Positions 1 to 7,323 of a stretch of DNA of 34,783 nucleotides are shown here, one piece after another; position 1 is the first letter of the stretch; each line of letters opens with the position of its first letter. The DNA lies in assembly GCA_020346125.1 (NCBI GenBank), contig CP070774.1:1525430-1560212 (forward strand), given 5' to 3'. The notes under the pieces were generated by a model. The model made no database searches. It had not been told where the DNA came from and was given only the letters and a program-made list of their open reading frames with translations. This stretch comes from Syntrophobacterales bacterium (lineage in GTDB: Bacteria > Desulfobacterota > BSN033 > WVXP01 > G020346125). The translations under genes and the position numbers were made by a program.

Positions 1-806
1 TCAATGATGGCTCTTTTTCCGAGGGCTTCCTCCAACATCCGAATCAGATCGATCAACCTCGTGGTGCGGGACTCTCCCAGGTTGTAAATCTCGTATCCCT
101 TATTTCGGGAGATCGCTCCCAGGGTTCCATCGATGATATCCTCGATGTATGTATAATCCCTCATGGATTGGCCGTCCCCATACATGGGAACCCTCTCATT
201 TCCCTCGATGAGGCGGGTGAATTTGTGGATGGCCATCTCGGGTCTCTGTCGAGGTCCATAGGCGGTGAAGTACCTAAGACACGTTATATTGATACCGAAG
301 AGGTGGTGGTAAGTATAGCAGAAAAGTTCTCCAACCCTTTTCGTCGCGCCATATGGGGATATGGGAGTATCAACCCTGTCTTTCTCGGAGAAGGGTGCCT
401 TGCTATCTCTCCCGTATACCGAGGATGAGGAGGCAAAGACAAAGCTCTTAACACCGAATTCTCGACAAGCATCGAGGAGGTTTATGGTCCCCCGAACATT
501 GACTTCCTCGTACAATTTCGGGTAATCGATGGATGGACGGACGCCGGCCCTGGCAGCCAAATGGACTACTACATCGATGGTCTGTCTTCGGAATATCCGT
601 TTAATGAGCTGGGTATCGCGAATATCCCCTTCGATCAGCTCAAACCGTTCCTCTCCAATCGACTCCTGGATGTTTCTCCTCTTTATTTTTGGGTTGTAGA
701 AATCGTCGAGGTTGTCCAGACAGACCACCCGATGGCCTTCCCGCATTAAGCGTTCACAAAGATGAGATCCGATGAATCCGGCGCCACCTGTGACGAGGAT
801 TACCAT
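1..806 (-). CDS. NAD-dependent sugar-nucleotide epimerase/dehydratase (UDP-glucuronate 4-epimerase-like), 3' end outside window
   Basis: Extended short-chain dehydrogenase that would epimerise a nucleotide sugar, probably UDP-glucuronate or UDP-glucose, to supply cell-surface polysaccharide synthesis. I translated it by hand: it begins MVILVTGGAGFIGSHL, giving the Rossmann GGxGFIG motif at about residues 7-13. An SSSSVYG segment supplies the catalytic Ser, YGATK supplies the Tyr and Lys, and RYFTAYGPRQRPEMAI is the stretch typical of UDP-glucuronate epimerases. A GEGRG-like acidic run and MRDYTYIEDI follow. About 268 codons are visible and the frame is open at the window start, so roughly the last 40-60 residues are missing. 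The ATG at 804-806 follows a GAGGGG Shine-Dalgarno. The exact substrate cannot be fixed from sequence. Confidence 0.88.
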   Translation of the reverse strand, partial: MVILVTGGAGFIGSHLCERLMREGHRVVCLDNLDDFYNPKIKRRNIQESIGEERFELIEGDIRDTQLIKRIFRRQTIDVVVHLAARAGVRPSIDYPKLYEEVNVRGTINLLDACREFGVKSFVFASSSSVYGRDSKAPFSEKDRVDTPISPYGATKRVGELFCYTYHHLFGINITCLRYFTAYGPRQRPEMAIHKFTRLIEGNERVPMYGDGQSMRDYTYIEDIIDGTLGAISRNKGYEIYNLGESRTTRLIDLIRMLEEALGKRAII

Positions 807-1001
807 CACGTCCCCTCTTTTTTTAAGAAAACTCCCGACAAATGGGTTATTCCGTAATGAAATGTATTTCAATAGGATGACAAAAGCAAGGGCGAATTGA
901 AGGTATCCGATTGTCCCACTGCGTTCATTATCTTTTCCATAGCATGGAAATGGATTATATTTATACTGTATCTATTGGACTGAAAGGGGAGGAGACAACC
1001 C

Positions 1002-1625
1002 GTGGGCAGGGGCGGTCGCTTCGGGAAGTATGGGGAACACAGAAGGTTTGAGCGATTACGAAGGGGAAAGATACGGGATTTCATCCCCCCTGGAAGGCCC
1101 AATCCCTTGGCTTCTTACCCCTATCCGGGGCATGCTTCCAAGAAATCCACCCGAGGTGTGAGGTTGACCTTCAGGAAGGCGAACCCTCGTGATCTACCCT
1201 TTATTATTAAGCTGTCGGATAAGGTCTTTTCCGCCTATGGGCCGTACGATGAGATAATCGCACGTTGGGCTTCCCTTCCCCAAATTATTACGGTGGTAGT
1301 CGAGGAGAAGAGCCAATTGAGGGGGTTCGCGATGATCAATCCGATTCCCCGAGCTCAAAATGAGGCCAAAGGAGAATTGCTCGCCATCGCCGTCTCCACC
1401 CGATATCAACGGAGGGGAATTGGAGAAAGGCTTCTGGAATATATGGAGGGTTTGACCCAAGACCTCGGAATCGAGGAGATAGTCATTCATACCGCCATTA
1501 CCAACGAGGCTGCGCACCAATTTTTTGCCAAAAATGGATTTGTCAAGCGGGGGTTGGTCGACCGCTACTACCCCATGGGTCAGAAGGCCTTGGAGATGTC
1601 GAAAACGCTCTCGATGATCCCTTAA
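1002..1625 (+). CDS. GNAT-family N-acetyltransferase
   Basis: Acetyl-CoA-dependent N-acetyltransferase of unknown substrate, 207 residues. The GNAT core occupies roughly residues 52-195. The acetyl-CoA pyrophosphate loop is RYQRRGIGERLL, matching the (R/Q)xxGxG/A motif, preceded by the beta-4 strand GELLAIAVS and followed by the usual NEAAHQFFAKNGFVKRG helix and strand. The first ~50 residues are basic and low in recognisable structure. The start is a GTG at 1002, chosen because GGGGAGGAG lies about 7 bases upstream. It stands alone on the plus strand, convergent with the tRNA-Leu/glycolytic operon. A rimI-like protein acetylase is one option, but nothing in the sequence settles the target. 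Confidence 0.82.
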   Translation: MGRGGRFGKYGEHRRFERLRRGKIRDFIPPGRPNPLASYPYPGHASKKSTRGVRLTFRKANPRDLPFIIKLSDKVFSAYGPYDEIIARWASLPQIITVVVEEKSQLRGFAMINPIPRAQNEAKGELLAIAVSTRYQRRGIGERLLEYMEGLTQDLGIEEIVIHTAITNEAAHQFFAKNGFVKRGLVDRYYPMGQKALEMSKTLSMIP

Positions 1626-1633
1626 GGGAACAA

Positions 1634-1667
1634 AGAAAAAGGGGGGGGAAATATCTCATCCCTCCCC
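1634..1667 (-). terminator. Rho-independent terminator after tRNA-Leu
   Basis: Read on the minus strand, GGGGAGGG and CCCCCCCC form an 8-bp stem with one A-C mismatch around an 11-base loop, followed by TTTTTCTTT. It lies 12 bases beyond the encoded CCA of tRNA-Leu and probably ends the whole gap-pgk-tpiA-secG-tRNA transcript. Confidence 0.6.
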
Positions 1668-1678
1668 AACTATTTCGA

Positions 1679-1765
1679 TGGTGCCGAAGGCGGGACTCGA
1701 ACCCGCACGGGTATTCCCCACCACCCCCTCAAGATGGCGTGTCTACCAAATTCCACCACTTCGGC
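1679..1765 (-). tRNA. tRNA-Leu (anticodon GAG)
   Basis: The 87-nt minus-strand sequence folds as a class II tRNA. The acceptor GCCGAAG pairs with CTTCGGC, the discriminator is A, and CCA is genome-encoded (1679-1681). The D-arm contains GGTGGAATTTGGTAGACAC. The anticodon stem CCATC/GGTGG encloses the loop TTGAGGG, giving anticodon GAG. A long variable arm (GGGGAATACCC) is diagnostic of Leu, and the T-arm has GGGTTCGAGTCCC. It sits 81 bp downstream of secG in the same direction, so it is probably co-transcribed with the glycolytic operon. Confidence 0.97.
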
Positions 1766-1846
1766 ATTCTCGTTAATCCATTTTCCTTTATTCTATGGCT
1801 GATGGCAAAACTCCCTTTATGCAGCCATCTCCCATATGCCCCTATG

Positions 1847-2209
1847 TTACCTCTGCCCCGGTTTCTCGGACGGCAATTCAGCTTCCGGTCTCTGCTCCTC
1901 CTCACCAGGAGTCGGCAAGGCCTCTTCCGACGGAAAGGTTTCCGTGACCTCTGTCTTAGTTTCCTCTAAAACCGTTGAGGACCGTGGACCTGACAACATG
2001 GTGAGAAAGATTGAGGTAATCATAAAGATGATAGCAGCCACCGTGGTTATTTTAGTTAAAAAGCCCGCTGCGCCTGGACTCCCGAAGATCGTTTGGCTGG
2101 CTCCTCCGAAGGCTGCACCTATTGAAGCACCCTTTCCGGCCTGAAGGAGCACGATGAGAATCAGGGCCACACAGACAAAGATATGTAAGAGGAAAAGTCC
2201 GGTAATCAT
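1847..2209 (-). CDS. secG: Preprotein translocase subunit SecG
   Basis: Small accessory subunit of the SecYEG channel in the inner membrane. The 120-residue protein has the family layout: a first membrane segment at about residues 2-22 (LFLLHIFVCVALILIVLLQ), the cytosolic QAGKGASIGAAFGGASQTIFG loop that is the SecG signature (with the conserved G-rich/QT/FG pattern), and a second membrane segment at about 48-72. The ~45 C-terminal residues are rich in Glu, Pro and Thr and are longer than in E. coli SecG, a common variable extension. It follows tpiA by 32 bp, and the gap-pgk-tpiA-secG order is typical of many bacteria. Confidence 0.95.
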   Translation of the reverse strand: MITGLFLLHIFVCVALILIVLLQAGKGASIGAAFGGASQTIFGSPGAAGFLTKITTVAAIIFMITSIFLTMLSGPRSSTVLEETKTEVTETFPSEEALPTPGEEEQRPEAELPSEKPGQR

Positions 2210-2222
2210 TATGGAAACCTCA

Positions 2223-2242
2223 ATAAAATAGTATTATTTTAT
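2223..2242. repeat. AT-only inverted repeat between tpiA and secG
   Basis: ATAAAATA and TATTTTAT form a perfect 8-bp palindrome around a 4-base loop. It begins at the last bases of tpiA and ends about 13 bases before the secG start, just ahead of its SD. It could be a weak processing or RNA-stability hairpin within the operon. It has no T-tract, so it is not a terminator. Confidence 0.5.
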
Positions 2243-3000
2243 CATGCTTTTTTGAACTTGACAATACTCGAAAAGGAGTCCGCCTTTAGGCTCGCTCCCC
2301 CCACGAGGGCCCCATCGATGTTCGGTTGAAGCATGAGATCGGAGATATTATCCGGATTCACGCTCCCCCCATATTGAATTCTCACTCCTTGGGATACTTG
2401 TCTATGGGTTATATGTCCCAGTTGTTCCCGAATAAAGGCATGAACCTCTTCGGCCTGTTGGGGGGTAGCTGTCTTTCCCGTTCCAATGGCCCAAATGGGC
2501 TCGTACGCAATGGTTATCTTCTCCATCTCCTGCCGGGAAAATCCTTCCAGACACTGGATGACCTGGATTTTGACTACATCAGAGGTTTTTCCCGCCTCCC
2601 TTTCCTCAAGGGCCTCCCCTACGCATACGATAGGATATAACTTCATGGCCAAGGATGCTCTGATCTTTTTCTGTACCGATTCATTGGCCTCCCCGAAGTA
2701 CTGCCTCCGTTCGGAGTGGCCGATGATCACGTATCGGCATCCCACATCCTTTAACATGATGGGGGATATCTCCCCGGTATAGGGGCCGCTCGACTCCCAA
2801 AATACATCCTGTGCAGCCATCTCGATATTGCTCCCTTCTAACTCTCGAGATACGGCCTGTAATACCGTAAATGTTGGTGCGACAATGATATCGATGTCCC
2901 TTACACTCGCCACCAAGGCCTTTAATTGTCGGACTAAAGCAACGGCCTCGGAAACCGTCATGTTCATCTTCCAGTTGCCCGCAATAATTGGTCTACGCAT
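2242..3000 (-). CDS. tpiA: Triosephosphate isomerase
   Basis: Interconverts dihydroxyacetone phosphate and glyceraldehyde-3-phosphate in cytosolic glycolysis/gluconeogenesis. The 252-residue length is standard. The substrate Lys is K11 in AGNWKMN, the catalytic His is H95 in IIGHSERR, and the catalytic Glu is E167 in AYEPIWAIGTG. The phosphate-binding loop 6 (WAIGTGKTAT) and the late GGSV and GALVGGASL motifs are also present, so all catalytic residues are intact. It lies 15 bp after pgk and 32 bp before secG in one operon. Confidence 0.98.
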   Translation of the reverse strand: MRRPIIAGNWKMNMTVSEAVALVRQLKALVASVRDIDIIVAPTFTVLQAVSRELEGSNIEMAAQDVFWESSGPYTGEISPIMLKDVGCRYVIIGHSERRQYFGEANESVQKKIRASLAMKLYPIVCVGEALEEREAGKTSDVVKIQVIQCLEGFSRQEMEKITIAYEPIWAIGTGKTATPQQAEEVHAFIREQLGHITHRQVSQGVRIQYGGSVNPDNISDLMLQPNIDGALVGGASLKADSFSSIVKFKKA

Positions 3001-3015
3001 ATCCCCTTCCCATCT

Positions 3016-4215
3016 CTATCGGTCTTCTCCCTTCTCTCTTAATGCCTCAATTCCAGGGAGACTCTTCCCCTCTAGAAATTCCAAAGCGGCGCCTCCTCCC
3101 GTGGAGATGTGGGAAATCTTATCGGTCACTCCAGCCATCTTGATCGCTGCAACCGTATCACCGCCACCCACAATGCTAAAGGCCTTCGATTGAGCGACGG
3201 CCTTTGCAATGGCAATAGTTCCTTGGGCAAAGGCCTCCATCTCGAAGACGCCCATGGGGCCGTTCCACACGACGGTCTTGGCCTCCCCGATCTCCTCCGA
3301 AAATATCCTTACTGTCGCCGGGCCGATATCCATCCCCACCCATTCGGGGGGTATCCCTCCATTGGAAACGACCTTCTTCACGGCATTGGGGTCAAATCTG
3401 TCCCCGACGATATGATCTATGGGAAGCAGGAACTTCACCCCTTCCCGATTCACCTCTGATGCAATCCACTGTGCCTGATCCACATGATCTCGCTCTACCA
3501 AGGATTTTCCAACCTCGACGCCTTCCGCCTTCAGAAACGTGTAAGCCATCCCACCCCCTATGAGAAGGGTTGTCACCTTGTTCAGCACATGGCCGATGAT
3601 CCCGATCTTGTCAGAGATCTTAGCTCCACCCAATATCATTACAAAAGGCCGCTCCGGATTCGCAGTACCCCTTTCAAGGGAGTTGATCTCCTTGTTCATT
3701 AAGAAACCGGCCCCCACGACATCCACATACTGCGTAATCCCCTCGGTAGATGCATGGGCCCTATGGGCCGTCCCGAAGGCATCGTTGATGTATACATCGG
3801 CCATGGAGGCAAGTTCCCTCGAGAAGGATGCATCATTGGCCTCTTCCCCTGGATGAAATCGAAGGTTCTCCAAGAGTAAGACATCGCCTTCCTTCATCTC
3901 GTCGATCTTTTTGGCCACCCTTTGCCCTATGCAATCCTCCGCCATTCCTACCGGAATCCCTATAATCCCCGGCAGTTGCCTCGCCACAGGAGAAAGGCTG
4001 TATTTCGGATCGGCCTCCCCCCTGGGCCTTCCCAAATGTGAGGCCAGAATAACCCTTCCCCCGTGTTCTACCGCATACTTGATCGTCCGAGCAGCATTTT
4101 CTATTCGGGTCGTATCGATTATGGTGCCACGTTCATCCATGGGGACGTTAAAGTCGACGCGTATGAACACCCGCTTGCCCCTTAACGGGATTTGTTCAAT
4201 GCTTTGCAAGGCCAC
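3016..4215 (-). CDS. pgk: Phosphoglycerate kinase
   Basis: Transfers phosphate between 1,3-bisphosphoglycerate and ADP, the first substrate-level phosphorylation of glycolysis. The 399 residues match the bacterial family length. Visible signatures are [12 protein letters not shown] near residue 20, [22 protein letters not shown], the nucleotide-binding [19 protein letters not shown], and the C-terminal GGGDTVAAI and [13 protein letters not shown]. The start is a GTG at 4213-4215 with GAGG about 9 bases upstream. There are 14 bp between gap and pgk and 15 bp between pgk and tpiA, so the genes are probably co-transcribed. Confidence 0.98.
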   Translation of the reverse strand: MALQSIEQIPLRGKRVFIRVDFNVPMDERGTIIDTTRIENAARTIKYAVEHGGRVILASHLGRPRGEADPKYSLSPVARQLPGIIGIPVGMAEDCIGQRVAKKIDEMKEGDVLLLENLRFHPGEEANDASFSRELASMADVYINDAFGTAHRAHASTEGITQYVDVVGAGFLMNKEINSLERGTANPERPFVMILGGAKISDKIGIIGHVLNKVTTLLIGGGMAYTFLKAEGVEVGKSLVERDHVDQAQWIASEVNREGVKFLLPIDHIVGDRFDPNAVKKVVSNGGIPPEWVGMDIGPATVRIFSEEIGEAKTVVWNGPMGVFEMEAFAQGTIAIAKAVAQSKAFSIVGGGDTVAAIKMAGVTDKISHISTGGGAALEFLEGKSLPGIEALREKGEDR

Positions 4216-4229
4216 GGAAAAACCTCATC

Positions 4230-5228
4230 TTATTTCGAGATAAAAGTGAGTAACTCCCCCATTCTTTTGGAAAAACCCCATTCATTATCATACCAGGAAA
4301 TTACCTTGACCATCTTTCCGCCGATGACCTTGGTGGAGAGTCCATCCACCGTTGATGAGTGGGGATCCCCGTTATAGTCGATGGAGACGAGGGGTTCTTC
4401 TGAATAGTTTAGTATTCCCTTCATCTCTCCCTTGGCATACCGTTGAAAGATTGCATTCAACTCATCAACCGTTGCCTCGTTTTTTAACCATGCAACCAAA
4501 TCGACAACGGACACATTGGCTGTCGGGACGCGAATGGCCATACCATCCATCTTCCCCCTCAATTCCGGGATAACCAAGGACAAGGCCGTCGCCGCTCCCG
4601 TGGTGGTTGGTATCATGGACATGGCGGCTGCCCGGGCTCGCCTGAGATCCGAATGCGGGAAATCCAGGATCACCTGGTCGTTGGTGTATGCATGGATTGT
4701 CGTCATCTGGCCATATTCTATCCCGAACTCACTGGAAAGGATCTTAGCAATGGGTGCCAAACAATTGGTGGTACAAGAGCCCATGGAAATGATATGATGA
4801 TTTTTTGGGTCATAATCGCCTTCGTTTACCCCCAAGACTACGGTCACATCTGGATCCTTGGCCGGGGCAGAGATGACAACCCTGTTGGCACCTGCCTCCA
4901 GGTGCTTCGATGCGCTTCCCCTATCTCGGAATCGCCCGGTGCTTTCCACGACGACCTCCACCCCCAAGTCCTTCCAGGGCAGCTGAACTGGATCCCGAAT
5001 GGCTGTAATTCCGATTCTCTTTCCGTTGATGGTGATAAAATCCTCCCTCGCCTCAACCTGGGCATCAAATCTTCCATGGATGGAGTCATATTTCAGCAGA
5101 TGAGCAAGGGTCCTCGCATCAGTGAGATCATTGACCGCGACAAATTCCAAATCCCTCTTATCAAGGGATGCCCTCAAGACATTCCGTCCAATTCTCCCAA
5201 AACCGTTTATCCCTACTCTAATCGCCAT
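4230..5228 (-). CDS. gap: Glyceraldehyde-3-phosphate dehydrogenase (type I, NAD-dependent)
   Basis: Oxidises and phosphorylates glyceraldehyde-3-phosphate with NAD+, forming 1,3-bisphosphoglycerate. The 332 residues begin MAIRVGINGFGRIGRN, the NAD-binding GxGxxG region. VNDLTD at about 32-37 carries the Asp that favours NAD over NADP. The catalytic Cys is C152 in SMGSCTTNC, with H179 in MTTIHAYTNDQ. The C-terminal SWYDNEWGFSKR matches the family. It is first in the operon, has an AGGAGGGAGG SD just before the ATG, and is driven by the promoter at 5282-5309. Confidence 0.98.
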   Translation of the reverse strand: MAIRVGINGFGRIGRNVLRASLDKRDLEFVAVNDLTDARTLAHLLKYDSIHGRFDAQVEAREDFITINGKRIGITAIRDPVQLPWKDLGVEVVVESTGRFRDRGSASKHLEAGANRVVISAPAKDPDVTVVLGVNEGDYDPKNHHIISMGSCTTNCLAPIAKILSSEFGIEYGQMTTIHAYTNDQVILDFPHSDLRRARAAAMSMIPTTTGAATALSLVIPELRGKMDGMAIRVPTANVSVVDLVAWLKNEATVDELNAIFQRYAKGEMKGILNYSEEPLVSIDYNGDPHSSTVDGLSTKVIGGKMVKVISWYDNEWGFSKRMGELLTFISK

Positions 5229-5281
5229 ATTTCCTCCCTCCTCTGATCGAGATAGTCGATCGATTGTCGAGCATCTCTTTA

Positions 5282-5309
5282 TATATAATTTTTAACCTTT
5301 CCCCGTCAA
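5282..5309 (-). promoter_or_regulatory. Sigma-70-type promoter of the gap-pgk-tpiA-secG operon
   Basis: On the minus strand TTGACG (5304-5309) is separated by 16 bases from TATATA (5282-5287). Shifting the -10 by two bases gives an 18-base spacer. The expected start near 5275 leaves a leader of about 45 bases containing the strong SD of gap. Confidence 0.65.
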
Positions 5310-5539
5310 CCCCTTTTGGACCGGATTCTCCCCGCACTGTGGACCTGGTTCGCACAAGCCCTTTAGGGATAATTGCTCATCAAAACCCATGTCTCAATCT
5401 AGAACAGCCAAAAATAAAACCGTAGTTCGAACAACTGGGCTATAGAACGGGGCAGATATTTCTTTCAGTGAGCTGAGGGACCATTTTTCAGTAGCGGATA
5501 GGTATTAATGAGAAGGTGGACCAGGGCCCCGGTCCTCCA
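5310..5539. other. Intergenic region between divergent gap operon and TPR gene
   Basis: About 230 bases between two divergent promoters without a credible coding frame on either strand. It contains one copy of a short dispersed repeat (5458-5502), described separately. I see nothing else with structure. Confidence 0.5.
5458..5502 (+). repeat. Short dispersed intergenic repeat, family A copy 1
   Basis: This stretch aligns with 25920-25963 at 37 of 45 columns with one single-base gap. The shared cores are TTCAGTGAGC, GAGGG and ATTTTTCAGTA. Both copies lie in non-coding DNA upstream of a gene. The size and context suggest a REP-like or degenerate mobile repeat. Confidence 0.6.
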
Positions 5540-5568
5540 TTGACAAAGGGTGATATGGATATTATAAT
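5540..5568 (+). promoter_or_regulatory. Perfect consensus sigma-70 promoter
   Basis: TTGACA (5540-5545), a 17-base spacer, then TATAAT (5563-5568): an exact match to consensus in both boxes and spacing. The predicted start near 5575 leaves only about 15 bases of leader before the ATG at 5590, with no clear SD in it. Confidence 0.8.
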
Positions 5569-5589
5569 AAATTAAGATGTTTTGTACGC

Positions 5590-6588
5590 ATGGTGTCAAG
5601 GAAGGAATTTCTGGGCGTGACTCCGATGATGAAAGATTTAGAAATCGTGGAGATCGTAAAGGGGTTTTTGAAATCGGCGCTCATTTTTGCCGATATGGTG
5701 AAGGAATTCCCTGAGGGAAATCTGAGGGTCTCGAATGTGGCAAAATTGGTCGATGCCACGGGATCAGGCCCCCTCTTTGACTTAAAGGAAAGGTGTCACT
5801 CTCGTTTTCGATATAAGGAGACTGAACCGTACAATGAGAAGGAGAAGCTATTTGACCTGACCATCGGCTCCATTTTTCATGAAGCCATGAAACTCAAAGA
5901 AAATCTATACCAACTGGAGGTTTACGGCCCCAGATATCTGGAGCTCGAAAAAAGGCTCGGCAATCCCCGTCCGGAAAGGGAATCCCATCGTTTTAGGAAG
6001 ATCATATTGCGAGCCGAACAAGGCTTAAGGGAGGGCATAGATGATCTGAAAGAAATGTTCTGCGATGTGAAGGAACAACTGGACGAATTACTAAAAGAAT
6101 ATTCCAAGAACCAGTTATTAACAAGATTCCTTTTGGAGGACAGGTCCTTGGTTCAAAGGGTTTATGGAAAGAGAGGCCTGGAGAAAATATTTTCTTCAAT
6201 GTTCAAGGGAGGGATAGACCAGGCTTATTGGGTTGCTGGAAATAGTTATCTGGAGAGCCAGTATTTTGATATGGCACACCGCGTTTTTAAGAAAGCGCTG
6301 AGGAGGCACCCGGAAAATGAGATGCTAAAATTCATCTGCCAATTTTCAAGTGGAGCGAGTTCTTACTATGCCAACGATTACCAAAAGGCCCTACAAAGGT
6401 TCAAGGGACTCTTAAGATTTAAAAACCATATAAGGGGAAAGGGAAAGCATATTAAAAAGGCCGAGGAAATTTGCCGCAAAATGAGAAGAGAATATCAGGT
6501 CGAACAGGATTGGCGAAGAGCCCAAAGGGCCAATGAGATAGCCGATGAGCTGAGGGAAATGCGGCCCCCGGCCTCTTTTGGGAGATAA
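5590..6588 (+). CDS. Hypothetical protein with helical N-terminus and TPR-like repeats
   Basis: 332 residues, charged and mostly helical by inspection, with no signal peptide or membrane segment. Residues ~205-290 look like tetratricopeptide units: an AYWVAGNSYLESQYFDMAH helix pair followed by VFKKALRRHPENEMLKFI and then ASSYYANDYQKALQRFKGLLR. The N-terminal ~200 residues I do not recognise. The far C-terminus is Arg/Glu-rich. I kept the ATG at 5590, although the SD is poor; ATG codons at about 5626-5631 are alternatives. Expression should be strong given the consensus promoter immediately upstream. A scaffolding role in the cytosol would be typical of TPR proteins, but the function is unknown. 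Confidence 0.75.
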   Translation: MVSRKEFLGVTPMMKDLEIVEIVKGFLKSALIFADMVKEFPEGNLRVSNVAKLVDATGSGPLFDLKERCHSRFRYKETEPYNEKEKLFDLTIGSIFHEAMKLKENLYQLEVYGPRYLELEKRLGNPRPERESHRFRKIILRAEQGLREGIDDLKEMFCDVKEQLDELLKEYSKNQLLTRFLLEDRSLVQRVYGKRGLEKIFSSMFKGGIDQAYWVAGNSYLESQYFDMAHRVFKKALRRHPENEMLKFICQFSSGASSYYANDYQKALQRFKGLLRFKNHIRGKGKHIKKAEEICRKMRREYQVEQDWRRAQRANEIADELREMRPPASFGR

Positions 6589-6597
6589 ATAGCGACC

Positions 6598-6819
6598 ATG
6601 CCAATATATGAATATCAATGTCAAAAATGCGAACATCTTTTTGAAAAGCTTGTGCTCAAGGGGATCGAAACCATAGAATGCCCCCAATGCCACACAGGCG
6701 ATGTTAAGAAGATGATGTCGGTATGCGGATTTTCCGTTGGGGGGAGGTTTAAATCCTCATCGGATTCAAACTGTACGGGATGCAGCGCAACATCATGCAC
6801 TACCTGTAAACCCGGCTAA
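6598..6819 (+). CDS. FmdB-family zinc-ribbon protein
   Basis: 73-residue zinc-ribbon protein of the FmdB/CxxC_CxxC_SSSS family, often regarded as regulatory but of unproven function. It starts MPIYEYQCQKCEHLFE, the family hallmark. The metal-binding cysteines are C8/C11 and C28/C31. A Ser-rich linker (FKSSSDSN) leads to a second Cys-rich tail (CTGCSATSCTTC) that could bind another metal. The ATG lies 9 bp after the TPR-like gene, so the two are probably co-transcribed. Confidence 0.88.
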   Translation: MPIYEYQCQKCEHLFEKLVLKGIETIECPQCHTGDVKKMMSVCGFSVGGRFKSSSDSNCTGCSATSCTTCKPG

Positions 6820-6950
6820 TCCTTGTATTCTCTTACGGCATCACCTTATAACGGGAGAGAGTCGAGATAAGAATGCGAGAAAAAGTTGAAAAACAGGGAA
6901 TTCTCTGCTAATAATAATGTGTAAAGTTGGAACCGTTATGGGGGAAAGCG

Positions 6951-7253
6951 ATGAGATTGATGAAAAGATTGATTTCGGTGTGGGTGGGGATGATTCTCCT
7001 CATATCAATATCGGTAACGCCCCTTTCGGCGGAAGAACCAACGGAGCCATCTCCGGATGAAATTGCGGTGGATTTGCTCTTAATAAGACCCGTCGCTTTT
7101 TCCTCCATCATTTTGGGGTCAGGAATTTTCGTTGTTTCTCTGCCCTTTACCATCCCCACGGGAAACCTCAACCTGGCAGGGAGGAAATTGGTAGTCGTGC
7201 CCTTCAAATATACATTTTCCAGACCCTTGGGGCAATTGGATGGGGACTTTTGA
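6951..7253 (+). CDS. Small secreted or membrane protein, conserved hypothetical
   Basis: 100 residues from the ATG at 6951, preferred over an upstream TTG at 6927 because GGGGGAAAGCG directly precedes it. The N-terminus MRLMKRLISVWVGMILLISI and the PLSA/EE site form a signal peptide of about 25 residues. The mature part has one hydrophobic segment (SSIILGSGIFVVSLPF) and then a motif with LVVVPFKYTFSRPLGQL at the C-terminus. I recall similar short proteins in other proteobacteria ending in PxKYTFxRPLG, but know of no assigned function. It is convergent with the REC-LpxC gene. Confidence 0.65.
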   Translation: MRLMKRLISVWVGMILLISISVTPLSAEEPTEPSPDEIAVDLLLIRPVAFSSIILGSGIFVVSLPFTIPTGNLNLAGRKLVVVPFKYTFSRPLGQLDGDF

Positions 7254-7323
7254 TCATCCAATTCCTGCTGGCCAGCCCATTCTTCTATCCATCCGTGTAG
7301 CCTCCATAGTTTCTCGGTTTCCC

